Below are positions 1 through 7,088 of a stretch of DNA of 64,000 bases, piece by piece (the stretch's first letter is position 1; each line of letters opens with the position of its first letter). Under the pieces are notes generated by a model, which searched no databases, was not told where the DNA came from, and saw only the letters and a list, made by a program, of their open reading frames with translations. This DNA is from Enhydrobacter aerosaccus (lineage in GTDB: Bacteria; Pseudomonadota; Alphaproteobacteria; Reyranellales; Reyranellaceae), in the NCBI GenBank assembly GCA_903915535.1, contig CAIWTJ010000168.1, positions 1-64,000 on the forward strand. The letters run 5' to 3'. The translations under genes were made by a program, and so were the position numbers.

Positions 1-2
1 GC

Positions 3-38
3 GCTACCGACATCCCCGACAGCTCACCCGAGGAATAA
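3..38 (+). CDS. C-terminal end of an upstream gene (partial)
   Basis: The third frame reads ATDIPDSSPEE and then TAA, directly before a perfect palindrome that would suit a transcript end. The piece is too short to assign a function. An open frame this short could be chance; the main support is the following palindrome. Confidence 0.35.
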   Translation, partial: ATDIPDSSPEE

Positions 39-46
39 ACGAGGAC

Positions 47-78
47 GCAGGAAGGCCCCCCGCGGGGGGCCTTCCTGC
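47..78 (+). terminator. Perfect 32-base palindrome, likely terminator
   Basis: GCAGGAAGGCCCCCCG is followed immediately by its exact reverse complement. The centre folds into a tight loop on a very GC-rich stem. It sits 9 bases after the TAA at 36-38. No T-tract follows, so it may be a factor-assisted terminator or an RNA-stabilising hairpin rather than a classic intrinsic terminator. Confidence 0.55.
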
Positions 79-88
79 CATCAGCCGT

Positions 89-131
89 GATGTACTTTTA
101 CTCCGGCCAGCCGATGCAATTTTACTCCGGC
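89..131 (+). repeat. Two 19-base direct repeats resembling an IS21-family end
   Basis: GATGTACTTTTACTCCGGC (89-107) and GATGCAATTTTACTCCGGC (113-131) differ at 2 of 19 positions and lie 24 bases apart. Short repeated motifs inside the terminus are known from IS21-family elements, where the transposase binds several subterminal repeats. No istA/istB gene or second end is visible, so this would be a solo end or remnant. The family assignment is inference from the motif style. Confidence 0.4.
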
Positions 132-139
132 GTTGACAC

Positions 140-501
140 CGGGCCTGAACGCACGGAAGACGGCGCGCACGGCATCATAAACCGGATGGCGGCCGCGGAG
201 CGCTCTGGGGCTCTGCCGACGGCTCCTTGCGGCCGGAAGGCGCGCCGGTGCCGCCCAAGGCTGGCGGCTTGAGGGAAGCGCGGGTCGATGGTGCGGATGC
301 GGGGCATACGCAAGAACTAGCGTCTATCGCAATATTGTCAAGATATATTTGCTATAATCGCACCCTTCATCAGCCCGCCCTTACTCGCTCCCCCTGCAAC
401 GACGCAGACTCAACCGCAGGCCTATCGAGTTGGCCGATCCAACACCTCAATAGCGAAATCCTGCAGTCGCAGGAGGCGGGAGCCGGGGCGCGCGGCAAAG
501 C
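140..501. other. Stretch without a convincing gene
   Basis: No open frame here looks like a protein. The only notable element is an AT-rich patch at about 325-360 holding a good extended -10 promoter sequence, listed separately. The rest is GC-rich with no clear repeat. Confidence 0.5.
348..358 (+). promoter_or_regulatory. Extended -10 promoter candidate without a downstream gene
   Basis: TTTGCTATAAT contains TG-N-TATAAT, a perfect extended -10 hexamer, in an AT-rich island inside GC-rich DNA. No convincing -35 is placed 17 bases upstream, which extended -10 promoters can do without. No plus-strand gene follows; a transcript would run antisense into the end of the ATP-grasp gene. Confidence 0.3.
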
Positions 502-1545
502 TCAATGAGCGACGCTCGGGGCGACCGTGGCGGAGGCAATAGGCGCAACGCCGTTGGTGACAGCACGGGACAGGATGCATCCCATCGCTTCGCGCAGGCG
601 CTTGATCTGGCTCTGCTGCAGCAGGGATCCCCCGAAGCGAGGATTGATCTCGAAGAGCTGTACCGTTCCGTCGTCGGTCAGTTTGAAGTTGAAGATGCAG
701 GGACCGCGATAAGCGAGCGGCGCGAGGATCGCCTCGAGTTGCCGCTGCACGGCGGGCGGCAGGTCCACGGTCTCGCGGTCCTTGTCGTTGTCTTCCGTCT
801 TGATCACGCTGTGCCCCGCCATGGTCGACGCAAACGTCCAGTTCCAAAGGATGCGACCGCCATCGCACACGGCGAAGGAGGCGAATTCAATATCGCCGGG
901 CACAAGCGCCTGAAGGACATGGGGCCGGCCGGCGAACACCGGCGAGCGCAGCACTTCGTCGAGGTGATGCCGCGATGTCGCGACGACGACTCCGACGCTT
1001 CCCGACAGATCGAGGCGTTTGACGATGCAGGGGAACCGGGCGTCCTCCGGACAACGAAAGGAGGCAGGGCAGTAGGCGGCAAGGCCGTTGTCCTCGATGA
1101 AAGTCTGGAAATTTCTCTTGTTGTCCAGCACCTGCAACGACCACGCATCGGCCACGAGACCGACACTTCCGCGCGGTGCGCGCGCTGCGTGGGCGGACTT
1201 CATCGGGATGAGGACGGTGTCCCGCGAATGGCGACGCACGAGGAAAGGTATGGCGGGGATTCGCGACACCTCCGACACAATCCGCAGGCTTCGCCAGAAC
1301 TCGACGTCAGCGAGCATGGCGTTCCAATCGCCATAGGGGATGCCATAGAGGATGACCTTGAGACCCGCCCCTTCGGCGGCGCCGATCCTCAAGCGAATCG
1401 GATAGCGGCAAAAATTCCGGATCTCGCCCACGCGGTATCGCAGCGTCGTCCAGAACCATGCGGCACGAGCGACGGCTAACGTTAGGGACGACGGGCCTGG
1501 ACGCCGCCTGATCACGCAAATTCCCCCAGCTGAGGGAGCTTTCAT
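502..1545 (-). CDS. ATP-grasp domain protein
   Basis: The 347-residue product has the features of an ATP-grasp carboxylate-amine/thiol ligase. A lysine-containing DNKR segment near residues 141-144 opens the ATP-grasp region, a KRLDLSGSVGVVV strand-loop lies near 176-188, and the metal-binding LFEINPRFGGSLL motif lies near 297-309. The substrate cannot be read from the sequence. The first 60 residues look unlike the rest, and recognisable sequence begins near LKVILYGIPYGDWN (about residue 62), so the true start may be downstream. It stands alone on the minus strand. Confidence 0.7.
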   Translation of the reverse strand: MKAPSAGGICVIRRRPGPSSLTLAVARAAWFWTTLRYRVGEIRNFCRYPIRLRIGAAEGAGLKVILYGIPYGDWNAMLADVEFWRSLRIVSEVSRIPAIPFLVRRHSRDTVLIPMKSAHAARAPRGSVGLVADAWSLQVLDNKRNFQTFIEDNGLAAYCPASFRCPEDARFPCIVKRLDLSGSVGVVVATSRHHLDEVLRSPVFAGRPHVLQALVPGDIEFASFAVCDGGRILWNWTFASTMAGHSVIKTEDNDKDRETVDLPPAVQRQLEAILAPLAYRGPCIFNFKLTDDGTVQLFEINPRFGGSLLQQSQIKRLREAMGCILSRAVTNGVAPIASATVAPSVAH

Positions 1546-1745
1546 AGTCGCTCAAGATGACGGCAAGCTTTCGCGACCGATGCAGCGGGTATGCGATCCG
1601 CCGGGACGAAAGCTTGATCCAAATCAACGATGGCCGCCCACGCGGCAGCATACTTTTTCGGACTGCGAGCCTTTTTCTATTCCTGGCGCCGCTGTTCTAT
1701 TGGGGGCACGCAGATGCGGTGGGCGAATAACGCTTGAGGTCATCC

Positions 1746-1994
1746 ATGCGATTGAGCGCTTTTGTTTTTGTCGCGTCGGTTTTGCTAGCCAATGGTGCGT
1801 TTGGGCAGTCGCCCCTGGCGGTCAAATACTGCCGCGACCTGTCCGCCGCCTATCGCAAAGCGATCACTCCCGAGAGACCTGCCGATCCGAACGTGACCCG
1901 CGCATCGGTGAATTGCTCGATCAATCCCGACGATTCCATCCTGGTCATCGAGGCTGCACTCAAGGAATGGAAGGTCGACCTTCCGCCCAAGTGA
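1746..1994 (+). CDS. Small secreted protein
   Basis: An 82-residue protein with a clear signal peptide (MRLSAFVFVASVLLANGAFG, cleavage expected before QSP). The mature part of about 60 residues has two cysteines (KYCRDL and VNCSIN) that could form one disulfide in the periplasm. I chose the ATG at 1746, preceded by GAGGTC, over an in-frame TTG 12 bases upstream. I do not recognise the family; the pattern of a small exported two-cysteine protein is common in alphaproteobacteria. Confidence 0.65.
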   Translation: MRLSAFVFVASVLLANGAFGQSPLAVKYCRDLSAAYRKAITPERPADPNVTRASVNCSINPDDSILVIEAALKEWKVDLPPK

Positions 1995-2022
1995 CGGCCG
2001 GGCCCGCGGAACCACCGCGCGC

Positions 2023-2355
2023 TCAACTCGCTCTCACCGACCAGCGCCGCTGCTTGCGATAGTACTTCAGGATGAACGATATCGTCAGGCTCGAGTGAAC
2101 CAGGAGCACAGCCACTATCCCGAAGATGAGGGCGATCGCTTGCAGCGATTGCGGAACCCGGTTCAGATTGACGAGCAGCATGAAGAACATCGCCGCGCAA
2201 GCGAGGCTGAGAAGAGCCGACCGAATGACGCAGCCAGGGCCCGCTTTGAAAACCGCATAAAACGGGCCGAGCATGCCCGCCCACACGTAGGACCACTTCC
2301 CGATGTGGAATTCCTCGTCCGTAACGAAATTCTTTATGCGATAGGTTTTGAACAT
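2023..2355 (-). CDS. Small inner-membrane protein
   Basis: A 110-residue protein with a soluble N-terminus (YRIKNFVTDEEFHIGKWSYVW) followed by about three hydrophobic segments: residues 27-36, the strongly hydrophobic stretch around 45-62, and 70-95. It ends in a basic tail (YYRKQRRWSVRAS), consistent with a cytoplasmic C-terminus. It resembles small DUF2628-type membrane proteins in having a charged start followed by WAGMLGPFYAVFKAG, but I cannot name the family firmly. A second small membrane ORF lies just upstream on the same strand. Confidence 0.6.
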   Translation of the reverse strand: MFKTYRIKNFVTDEEFHIGKWSYVWAGMLGPFYAVFKAGPGCVIRSALLSLACAAMFFMLLVNLNRVPQSLQAIALIFGIVAVLLVHSSLTISFILKYYRKQRRWSVRAS

Positions 2356-2400
2356 CCTGCCCCGAGTGTCCTCGCACAGTCTCTCGTTGGAACGTCGCGA

Positions 2401-2547
2401 TCAGATGGACGCGATTATCCAGGCCGCGACCGACGCAAGGACAAGCAGGCCTCCAAGTACCTTCAGGATGAACGTAACTTCGGAGCGGTAAAGTGCTTTT
2501 TCCCTGTCGTCTTCCACGACATAGCTTCGCCGAGCCCAGGTCCACAC
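2401..2547 (-). CDS. Possible 48-residue single-span membrane protein
   Basis: Beginning at GTG (2547), the frame encodes a basic and acidic N-terminus (WARRSYVVEDDREKALYRSE) and then one transmembrane helix (FILKVLGGLLVLASVAAWIIASI) ending at TGA. The charge pattern and hydrophobic block look like a real small protein. There is no strong ribosome binding site before the GTG. It lies 45 bases upstream of the 110-residue membrane protein on the same strand and may be cotranscribed with it. Confidence 0.4.
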   Translation of the reverse strand: MWTWARRSYVVEDDREKALYRSEVTFILKVLGGLLVLASVAAWIIASI

Positions 2548-2738
2548 TCTAGTGTTTTTATTGCGTCACGAATGCAAATAATTGGAAAACAAAATTCGTA
2601 CGATTTCGGACAGAAATGGGAGGGCGTCCGCTGACCGGATCGGCTGGGTTGATGCGGACGATTGTCGTCCACGACATCGCCGGCAGGTCGTGGGGAAGAC
2701 CGAAACGAAGCGCCGACGGCCTTGTCTCTCCCCGCGCG

Positions 2739-3206
2739 CTAAACGCCCATCAGCTTCTTGAGAAGCGGCGTGATGGTGCCCTGCCATCCGTCCACGCCGG
2801 TATCGGTCTCGATCAGGACATCGTTCTGGACGACATAGAAACGCGGCGACCAATATTTGAACCAGGCGTTGCGCTTGGGATTGCGCTGCGGCGTATCCCA
2901 CTTTTCCCGCTGCTCCAGGAACGAGCGCAGGACCCAGACCAGTTTCGGGTCCCAGTTGTCCCGCGGCTTCAGCCAGTTGGATTCCTCGCAGACCTGCTGC
3001 CAGCGATCCGCATAGAGGTGCCTGTAGTCAATTCGCGCAAACTGCGCCGAAGCCCGCCAGTCGTCCTCGCATTGACGACGCCACTGCAGGCAGGGTCCTC
3101 AGCTGGCGTAACTCGACATGATGACGAGAGGCTTCTGGTCGGCCACGACAGGCGTCGATACCGAGGCCGCCGCGGCTCCTGCGATGAAACTCCGCCGTAT
3201 GATCAT
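2739..3206 (-). CDS. Exported thioredoxin-like protein with an in-frame UGA at the first active-site cysteine position
   Basis: From ATG 3206 (GGGGGA ribosome binding site) the frame gives a twin-arginine-like signal (IIRRSFIAGAAAA, cleavage near VVA-DQ), then VIMSSYAS, a single TGA codon (3099-3101, codon 36), then GPCLQW and 119 clean codons to TAG at 2739. The TGA stands exactly where the first Cys of a thioredoxin CGPC motif belongs. Downstream the thioredoxin fold continues: a cis-proline strand (YWSPRFYVVQNDVLIETDTG) and a C-terminal helix (TITPLLKKLMG). Total length would be 155 residues. Two readings remain: selenocysteine (UGPC) or a recent nonsense mutation (TGC or TGT to TGA). No selA, selB or selC is in the window. 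Confidence 0.7.
3052..3091 (-). promoter_or_regulatory. Stem-loop just downstream of the in-frame UGA (possible bacterial SECIS)
   Basis: On the mRNA, bases 8-13 after the UGA (GCCUGC) pair with bases 42-47 (GCGGGC), and bases 20-25 (GUCGUC) pair with 34-39 (GACGAC), closing an 8-base loop AAUGCGAG at 26-33. Loop distance fits the range described for bacterial SECIS elements. The loop lacks a G in its first two positions, which counts against a canonical element, and GC-rich coding DNA folds easily. Confidence 0.3.
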
Positions 3207-3331
3207 GCGTCCCCCAAACGAACGGTGATCGCCGATTGTAGGCACACGCGGGAGTATATGCCCAGCGCCAAATCCTCCGCAGGGTTGCAGGAGGCCGCGG
3301 GCGGTCCGGGCCTTGCGTGGACGCCGCGCGG

Positions 3332-3574
3332 CTAGCGCCCCTGCCCGCCCCTTCCCGTGGGCCGTGACGGCGCCATCGTCGCCCGGCCCGCCTGGCCGAG
3401 CGCGTCCATGGTCGACGGCAGCGCGCCCAGCAGGGGATCGACGAGATGCACCGCCTGGCACATCGGGCAGCGCTGGGCGACGTAGCGCTGGCCCTCGAAA
3501 TCGCCCACGGCCAGCTTGCCCTCGACGTACATCTGCGTGGTCGGACAACGATAGAGAAAGGTCCCGTCGTTCAT
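3332..3574 (-). CDS. Small protein with a CPxC pair
   Basis: An 80-residue protein. The front half (TFLYRCPTTQMYVEGKLAVG, then RYVAQRCPMCQAVHLVDP) carries three cysteines, one as CP and two as CPMC, in a setting that looks like a small zinc-ribbon or rubredoxin-like knuckle. The C-terminal 30 residues are low in complexity (TMAPSRPTGRGGQGR). It follows the HicB-like gene with a 15-base gap and is probably cotranscribed. The family is not recognised. Confidence 0.55.
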   Translation of the reverse strand: MNDGTFLYRCPTTQMYVEGKLAVGDFEGQRYVAQRCPMCQAVHLVDPLLGALPSTMDALGQAGRATMAPSRPTGRGGQGR

Positions 3575-3589
3575 CGCGCGGATCCCTGG

Positions 3590-3844
3590 CTAGAGGACGA
3601 GCAGCAGGCGCCGGTAGCGGCCCACGTGGTCGCCGCGGGGCAGGTCGTCGCCGGAGGTGGCGGGCGGCACGGGCAGCGCCTTGGCCACGATGCGGCCGAG
3701 GCACTCGCGCGCATTGGCGCTCAGGTCGCGGATGACGGCTTCTTCGCTGGTCCCGTCGGCGAGCACGCCCGGCAGGTCGGGGATCCAGCCAAACACCCGG
3801 CCATTGAGGCCGCGGCGGATCAGGGAATAGTAGCAGGCACTCAT
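3590..3844 (-). CDS. HicB-like antitoxin-type protein, no HicA partner seen
   Basis: An 84-residue protein with the HicB fold pattern: a short strand ACYYSLIRRG, then VFGWIPDLPGVLADGTSEEAV and a helix LSANARECLGRIV. HicB proteins neutralise the HicA mRNA interferase and often bind DNA through a C-terminal domain; this one has only the RNase-H-like half. The start at 3844 is set by GGAGGAGA just upstream, better than the in-frame ATG at 3904. No HicA-type (60-residue dsRBD-like) gene is adjacent, so it may be a solitary member. Confidence 0.65.
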   Translation of the reverse strand: MSACYYSLIRRGLNGRVFGWIPDLPGVLADGTSEEAVIRDLSANARECLGRIVAKALPVPPATSGDDLPRGDHVGRYRRLLLVL

Positions 3845-3969
3845 GTCTCCTCCCTCGAAGACAGCGTGCCATCGGGGGAAATCCGGCCCTTTGATCTGGA
3901 TCAAGGCGCGGCGTGCGGACGCGCCCGGTGCCCCCGGCGATGACCTGTTTCAGTTAAGCCGAACGTGCT

Positions 3970-5001
3970 CTAGCGCAGGGGCAGCGCGTACATGACGCCG
4001 CCCTTGTTCCAGAGCGCATTGGCGGCGCGCGAGAAGTTGAAGGGCGAGGCAGCGCCCAGCGTGCGCTCGAAGATCTCGCTGTAGTTGCCGACCTGCTTGA
4101 TGACGTTGTACGCCCAGTCTCCGCTCAGCCCGAGCAGCGCGCCATCGTCCGACGGCAGGCCGAGCAGGCGCCTCTCCTCGATGGGACCGGCGCGGCGCCG
4201 CTGATCGGCATTGGCCTGGGTGATGTCGGAGTCCTCCGCGTCGAGCAGCGCGTTGAACGCCCAGCGCACGACGTTGAACCACTGCTCGTCGTTCGTGCGA
4301 ACGAACGCGCCCAGCGGGGCGAGGCCCACGATCTCGCGGATGATCAGGTAATCCTCCGGCCTGTCGCCGGCCAGGATCGTCGTCGACAGCGCGGAGATGT
4401 CCTGGGTGATCGCGGTGCACTTGCCGGCATAGAAGGCCGCATACATCGCATCCTGGTTCGGGAAAAGGAGCGGCTGGTACTTCAAAGACCTGAAGGCGAA
4501 CCACTCCCGGATGTTGCGAGCATGCGGCGTGGACTCGAGGATGCAAATCGACTTGCCGCCCAGCTGGTCGAGACTGGTGACGCCCGACGCCTTCGACACC
4601 GCCATGGCCTGGCCATCGAGGTAGATCGTGGCGGCATCGATCACGCCCTTCGTGACGGTGCGCTCGAGCGTGGCCGTGGTATTGCGCAACAGGACATCGA
4701 CGGCGCCGCTGCGCAGCGCATCGAAGCGCGTGCTGGCCGACAGGCCGACGAACTTCACCTTGCGCGAGTCACCGAGCACCGCCGCCGCGAAGGCCTTGCA
4801 GATTTCCACCTCGAAGCCGGACGCTTCGCCCTTCTCGTTCAGCACGGAGAAGCCGGGCAGCCGGTCGTTGACGCCGCACAGCAGGTGGCCGCGGCTCTTG
4901 ACGGCGGCCAGGGTCGCCGTCGGCACCTGGGCCTGGGAAGCGCTGCCGATCGACAACAAAATCGCGAGAAGGAGGCTTGCGGCGGCGACGGCTCTGTTCA
5001 C
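3970..5001 (-). CDS. ABC transporter substrate-binding protein, general amino-acid type (AapJ/BztA-like)
   Basis: 343 residues, the usual length for the AapJ/BztA group of family 3 binding proteins. A signal peptide (to about residue 24, ASQA-Q) is followed by TLAAVKSRGHLLCGVNDRLPGF, then SGFEVEICKAFAAAVLG, and a conserved lobe 2 ending in NYSEIFERTLG. It would bind L-amino acids in the periplasm. The permease and ATPase genes (aapQMP) are not beside it, so it must be shared with, or orphaned from, a transporter elsewhere. Confidence 0.85.
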   Translation of the reverse strand: MNRAVAAASLLLAILLSIGSASQAQVPTATLAAVKSRGHLLCGVNDRLPGFSVLNEKGEASGFEVEICKAFAAAVLGDSRKVKFVGLSASTRFDALRSGAVDVLLRNTTATLERTVTKGVIDAATIYLDGQAMAVSKASGVTSLDQLGGKSICILESTPHARNIREWFAFRSLKYQPLLFPNQDAMYAAFYAGKCTAITQDISALSTTILAGDRPEDYLIIREIVGLAPLGAFVRTNDEQWFNVVRWAFNALLDAEDSDITQANADQRRRAGPIEERRLLGLPSDDGALLGLSGDWAYNVIKQVGNYSEIFERTLGAASPFNFSRAANALWNKGGVMYALPLR

Positions 5002-5121
5002 GAACGGCTCCCGAATATCTCTGGCACGACGAGTCGTCCCTTTTTCGCACGGGCGCCGGGAGCGGACGACCCGAACAAACTGCAGTGGTGCCCGGCCCGC
5101 CGCGTCGGCGGCCGGCCCGCC

Positions 5122-5943
5122 CTACCAGGAAAATCGCCAGGACAAGGCGCTGCCGACCACGAACTGGTTGCGCGATCCGCCGGGGCCGGTCACGAGCGGC
5201 GAGTTGCCGGCGATGTCGCCCAGATAGTTGTAGCTGCCGAATGCGACGAAGGTGAGCGCCTCGCTGATCCGCCACACGGCGCTCGCGCCCGCGCCGACGC
5301 TGCGCAGCCCGCCGCCGGGATAGTATTGGGCGTAGCCGGAGTTGGCCGACTGAGTGGCATCGACGCCGAAGTAGACCTGGTTGTACGTGCCGTCGGTCAC
5401 CGACAGGCGCGGGCCTGCCGACAGGAAAACGGTGTCGCTCACCCTCACCTTGCCGTCGACCTGGGCGTCGAAGACCAGCCCGTTGCTGCCGCCCAGTCCG
5501 CGCCGCAGTTCCACCTTGGCCGAGACGAAGGGGAGATCGTAGCGCAGGAAGCCGCCGCCTTCGACGGTGAAGGGCACACTGCCCATGCCGTACAGGTAAC
5601 CGCCGTCCTGGTTGCGCGCGAAGCGGTAGCGCAGGATGGGGCCTGCCTTGAAGCCGTCGGCCTCGAACAGCGTGCCGCCCACGCCGTCGCGCGCCGAGAC
5701 GAAGAACTTGTCGCGCTGGTAGCGCAGGTCGAGGTTGGGGATGGGCAGGACGCGGTAATTCGCCGACCCTTCGAACCACGGCGCCACGACGGCGCCGGGT
5801 CCGATGTCGAACGTCCAGTCCTTGGGCGGCGGGCCCGACGCTTCGCTGCCGATGGAGGCGGGTTGGGCCATCGCAGTTCCCGCGTGTGCCGTGATGATCG
5901 CCAGTCCCAAGACGACGCTGCTGCGCAAACCCACTCGGCCCAT
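5122..5943 (-). CDS. MipA/OmpV family outer-membrane protein
   Basis: 273 residues from ATG 5943. A signal peptide (MGRVGLRSSVVLGLAIITAH..AMA-QP) precedes a beta-barrel with alternating aromatic strands: DWTFDIGPGAVVAPWFEGS, YRVLPIPNLDLRY, AGPILRYRF, and a final strand ending in RFSW, the C-terminal aromatic signal for outer-membrane assembly. MipA/OmpV proteins are barrel scaffolds or small porins of uncertain substrate. It follows the SbtA-like transporter with a 73-base gap; in-frame starts at 6024 and 6048 exist but would give a poor signal peptide. Confidence 0.8.
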   Translation of the reverse strand: MGRVGLRSSVVLGLAIITAHAGTAMAQPASIGSEASGPPPKDWTFDIGPGAVVAPWFEGSANYRVLPIPNLDLRYQRDKFFVSARDGVGGTLFEADGFKAGPILRYRFARNQDGGYLYGMGSVPFTVEGGGFLRYDLPFVSAKVELRRGLGGSNGLVFDAQVDGKVRVSDTVFLSAGPRLSVTDGTYNQVYFGVDATQSANSGYAQYYPGGGLRSVGAGASAVWRISEALTFVAFGSYNYLGDIAGNSPLVTGPGGSRNQFVVGSALSWRFSW

Positions 5944-6016
5944 CCTTTGGTTGAAGCTGTTCGTACGGTTGGCGAAGACAGGCGGATCATCGGCGCGCGC
6001 TGTTGCCTCGACGCTC

Positions 6017-6988
6017 TCACCCATGGCCGATCCGCTCGGCCACAGCAATGTAAAGCGGGATGCCCAGCATCAGGTTGAACGGGAAGGTGACGCCCAGCGA
6101 CAGCGTGAGCGCGATGGCGGCGTTGGCTTCCGGCAAGGCCAGGCGCATCGCCGCCGGCACCGCAATGTAGGAGGCCGAGGCCGCCAGCGTGATCAGGACC
6201 GCCGTGCCCCCCGTCGAGAGGCCGACCAGCGGGCTGAGCGCCGCCGCGCAGACCGCGCCCAGGAGCGGCATGACGATGCCGAAGGCCAGGACGCCCGCCG
6301 ACAGCGCGTGGCCCTCGTCGCGCAGGCCGCGGCCGGCCACCAGCCCCATGTCGAGCAGGAACAGGCAAAGGAAGCCCGCGAAGGAGTCGACGAGGAACGG
6401 CTTCAGCAGGACGAGGCCGCGCTCGCCGGTCACCATGCCGATCACGAAGGAGCCCAGCAGCATCACGACGGCGCCGTTGAGCAGGATCTCCCGCAGCAGC
6501 TCGCCGCGGCGGCTGCCGACATCGGTCTGCCGCGCGAGCAGGAGCGCGCCCAGGATGGCTGGCGTCTCCATGGCCGCCGCCACGGCGATCATGTAGCCCT
6601 CGAACGGCACGGCCAGCTGGGTGAGCACGCTCATCACCGCGACCAGCGTCACCGCCGAGATCGACCCGTAGTGCCCTGCGACCGACGCGGCATTCAGCGG
6701 CGAGAGCCGCGTCATGACCCGCAGGACCGCGTAGGCGAGGAAGGGAATCCCGAACGAGAGCGCAATGCCCGCCGCGACGGCCGCCACCAGCGTCGTCGAG
6801 AAGCCATGGTGCGCCACCTCGGCGCCGCCGCGGAAGCCGATCGACATCATCAGGTAGAGCGACAGCAGCTTGGCGATCGAGCCCGGGATCGAGAGGTCCG
6901 ATCGCGCGAGGCTGAGGCCGGTGCCCAGGACGAAGAAGAGCACCATGGGCGAGAGCAGGTTCTGCGCGGCGAGGGAAAAGAAGGACAT
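6017..6988 (-). CDS. SbtA-like sodium-dependent bicarbonate transporter family protein
   Basis: 323 residues with about ten transmembrane segments. Hallmarks of the Sbt_1 (DUF897) family are NLLSPMVLFFVLGTG at the start, GFRGGAEVA near residue 70, an AGHYGSISAVT segment, a second repeat opening with FLCLFLLDMGLVAG, and GVTFPFNLMLGIPLY at the end. The family includes cyanobacterial SbtA, but the substrate in heterotrophs is unproven. Start at 6988 is supported by GGAG upstream. Divergent from the LysR gene at 7089, which probably regulates it. Confidence 0.8.
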   Translation of the reverse strand: MSFFSLAAQNLLSPMVLFFVLGTGLSLARSDLSIPGSIAKLLSLYLMMSIGFRGGAEVAHHGFSTTLVAAVAAGIALSFGIPFLAYAVLRVMTRLSPLNAASVAGHYGSISAVTLVAVMSVLTQLAVPFEGYMIAVAAAMETPAILGALLLARQTDVGSRRGELLREILLNGAVVMLLGSFVIGMVTGERGLVLLKPFLVDSFAGFLCLFLLDMGLVAGRGLRDEGHALSAGVLAFGIVMPLLGAVCAAALSPLVGLSTGGTAVLITLAASASYIAVPAAMRLALPEANAAIALTLSLGVTFPFNLMLGIPLYIAVAERIGHG

Positions 6989-7034
6989 CGGCATCTCCAG
7001 GAGCGGGGCCCTGGGGATAGCGGATTGAGCCTCT

Positions 7035-7078
7035 ATCGATAAATTGATAATAAAAAGACGCATCATCAATATTATTGA
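7035..7078. promoter_or_regulatory. AT-rich divergent promoter/operator region for LysR and SbtA-like genes
   Basis: Between the two divergent starts lies an AT-rich block with TATCGATAAATTGATAA (7034-7050) and the near-palindrome TCAATATTATTGA (7066-7078). Such dyads of the T-N11-A type are typical LysR operators, here close to both promoters. The exact binding site is inference. Confidence 0.45.
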
Positions 7079-7088
7079 ATATCTTCCC

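Noticed and set aside
422-868. Minus-strand frame of 148 codons
   Set aside because: It overlaps the ATP-grasp gene in another frame and has no recognisable pattern.
5020-5050. Hairpin GACGA/TCGTC followed by CCTTTTT after the MipA region
   Set aside because: The stem would have a one-base loop and lies before, not after, the gene it could serve.
4522-6078. Plus-strand frame of 518 codons
   Set aside because: It lies opposite two well-supported minus-strand genes and resembles no family.
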